A stretch of 64,000 bases of DNA from Polychytrium aggregatum (lineage: Eukaryota; Chytridiomycota; Chytridiomycetes; Polychytriales). How positions within the stretch are numbered: the first letter of the stretch is position 1; every line of letters begins with the position of its first letter. The notes under the pieces are model-generated. The model worked only from the letters and a program-made list of their open reading frames with translations. It did no database searches and was not told the origin of the DNA. This document shows positions 63,358 through 64,000 of this stretch, one piece after another. A program made the translations under genes and the position numbers. The stretch spans positions 148,071 to 212,070 of the forward strand of contig NW_026516285.1 of the NCBI RefSeq assembly GCF_025602895.1, given 5' to 3'.

Positions 63358-64000
63358 GCGACTTTGCGTCTGCGTTTTGTTGGCGTCAGGTCTTGGAAAC
63401 TCGCTCCTCGCCCTCTTGGACTCTCGTACCGATGATACTGTGCCGATTGTCGAATTGGTGCAGCATCTGCCGACAGCAACGCCACGCATCCATCAATGCT
63501 TTTCCCATCCAGCATGTGGCTTGAGCCGCTGTGCTTGGACTCGCAAGGCCCCAGTGTCTTCTGCACGCACATTGCCTGGATTCCCCGTTCGTTTTTTTTC
63601 TCGCTTTCGTCCAAAACGGCACTGTTTCTGTCGAACCAGCTGCCGCTGCTCTTCGTCGGATCCTCCCTTCGCTTAGAATATCTGTTCTATACCGAATCTC
63701 TTGCTGCCAGCACCACGGACCCCGCCACTGTCGCCATGACCATCGCTGTGATTGAGACGTGGTCTCTCTTCATATCATTTCATGAATACAGGAGGATCTG
63801 CAGTCGACCACACGACAGCCACGGGCGCCGCCGACATCTTGGCCGAGCCTGCATCTGGTCGCTGCCTTGGTGCTTAGTGCTTGGTGCTTGGTGCTTGGAA
63901 TTTGATGCTTGGGCATCAGAGAGCCAGGCCGTGGCGCAGCTGGACCAGTGGCGGCGCAAACAGCGATCTCACGTGATGCCGTTTCCATTCAGCCCAACGC
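63358..64000. other. 3' flank to window end
   Basis: Non-coding as far as I can see. It has a short tandem run GCTTGGT/GCTTAGT (63872-63897). An open frame on the minus strand near the edge has no recognisable features. Confidence 0.4.

Overview
The window looks like nuclear DNA of a zoosporic (chytrid-like) fungus. The genes are eukaryotic, GC-rich and split by many short GT-AG introns of about 60-150 nt. The gene set is fungal/opisthokont: eL28, RBM26/27, kanadaptin, ISWI, AIF, Sus1/ENY2, a POT peptide transporter, malate dehydrogenase and a SWIB protein. One gene may be related to a flagellar protein. No genus can be named from sequence alone.

Layout from left to right. At 0-4 kb there is a mitochondrial pyrimidine-nucleotide-type carrier (cut by the left edge) and eL28. 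At 4-9 kb lie two unrecognised genes. At 9-20 kb come an FCP1/NLI-type HAD protein, an RBM26/27 RNA-binding protein, a possible CFAP161-like gene and mitochondrial bS18m. At 20-32 kb come kanadaptin, a METTL2/Trm140-type tRNA methyltransferase, AIF and Sus1. At 34-41 kb there is a complete ISWI ATPase. At 46-55 kb come an unrecognised gene, NAD-malate dehydrogenase and a second unrecognised multi-exon gene. At 55-64 kb come a PTR2-type transporter, a TIR-domain gene, a serine-rich single-pass membrane protein and a DEK_C/SWIB protein.

The striking content is a set of Fanzor (eukaryotic TnpB-like, RNA-guided nuclease family) elements. I find six separate pieces: a 308-bp deletion derivative (about 9.05-9.36 kb), a 1.11-kb element with terminal inverted repeats (23.41-24.52 kb), a 1.28-kb element (32.70-33.98 kb), a long copy with a 710-aa open frame (43.38-46.15 kb), a fragment at 46.15-46.31 kb and a relic at 57.45-57.79 kb. 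At least two subfamilies are present. In three copies the head of a Tc1/mariner (IS630-type DDE) transposase is joined in the same orientation to the tail of Fanzor. This implies a parent element ordered TIR - transposase - Fanzor - TIR. A hairpin is conserved in the 3' tail, where Fanzor guide RNA (omega RNA) is expected. The 1.11-kb element sits in a TA that completes the inferred TAA stop codon of kanadaptin and so changes that protein's C-terminus. The 57.5-kb relic lies antisense inside a possible last exon of the TIR-domain gene. A separate deleted DDE transposase (41.6-43.2 kb) abuts the long Fanzor copy. No copy seen here encodes a complete nuclease: the long one lacks the RuvC-II region and the zinc finger, and the others lack the front part.

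Exon limits were read by eye from splice motifs, frame continuity and family knowledge. Those given to the base are predictions.
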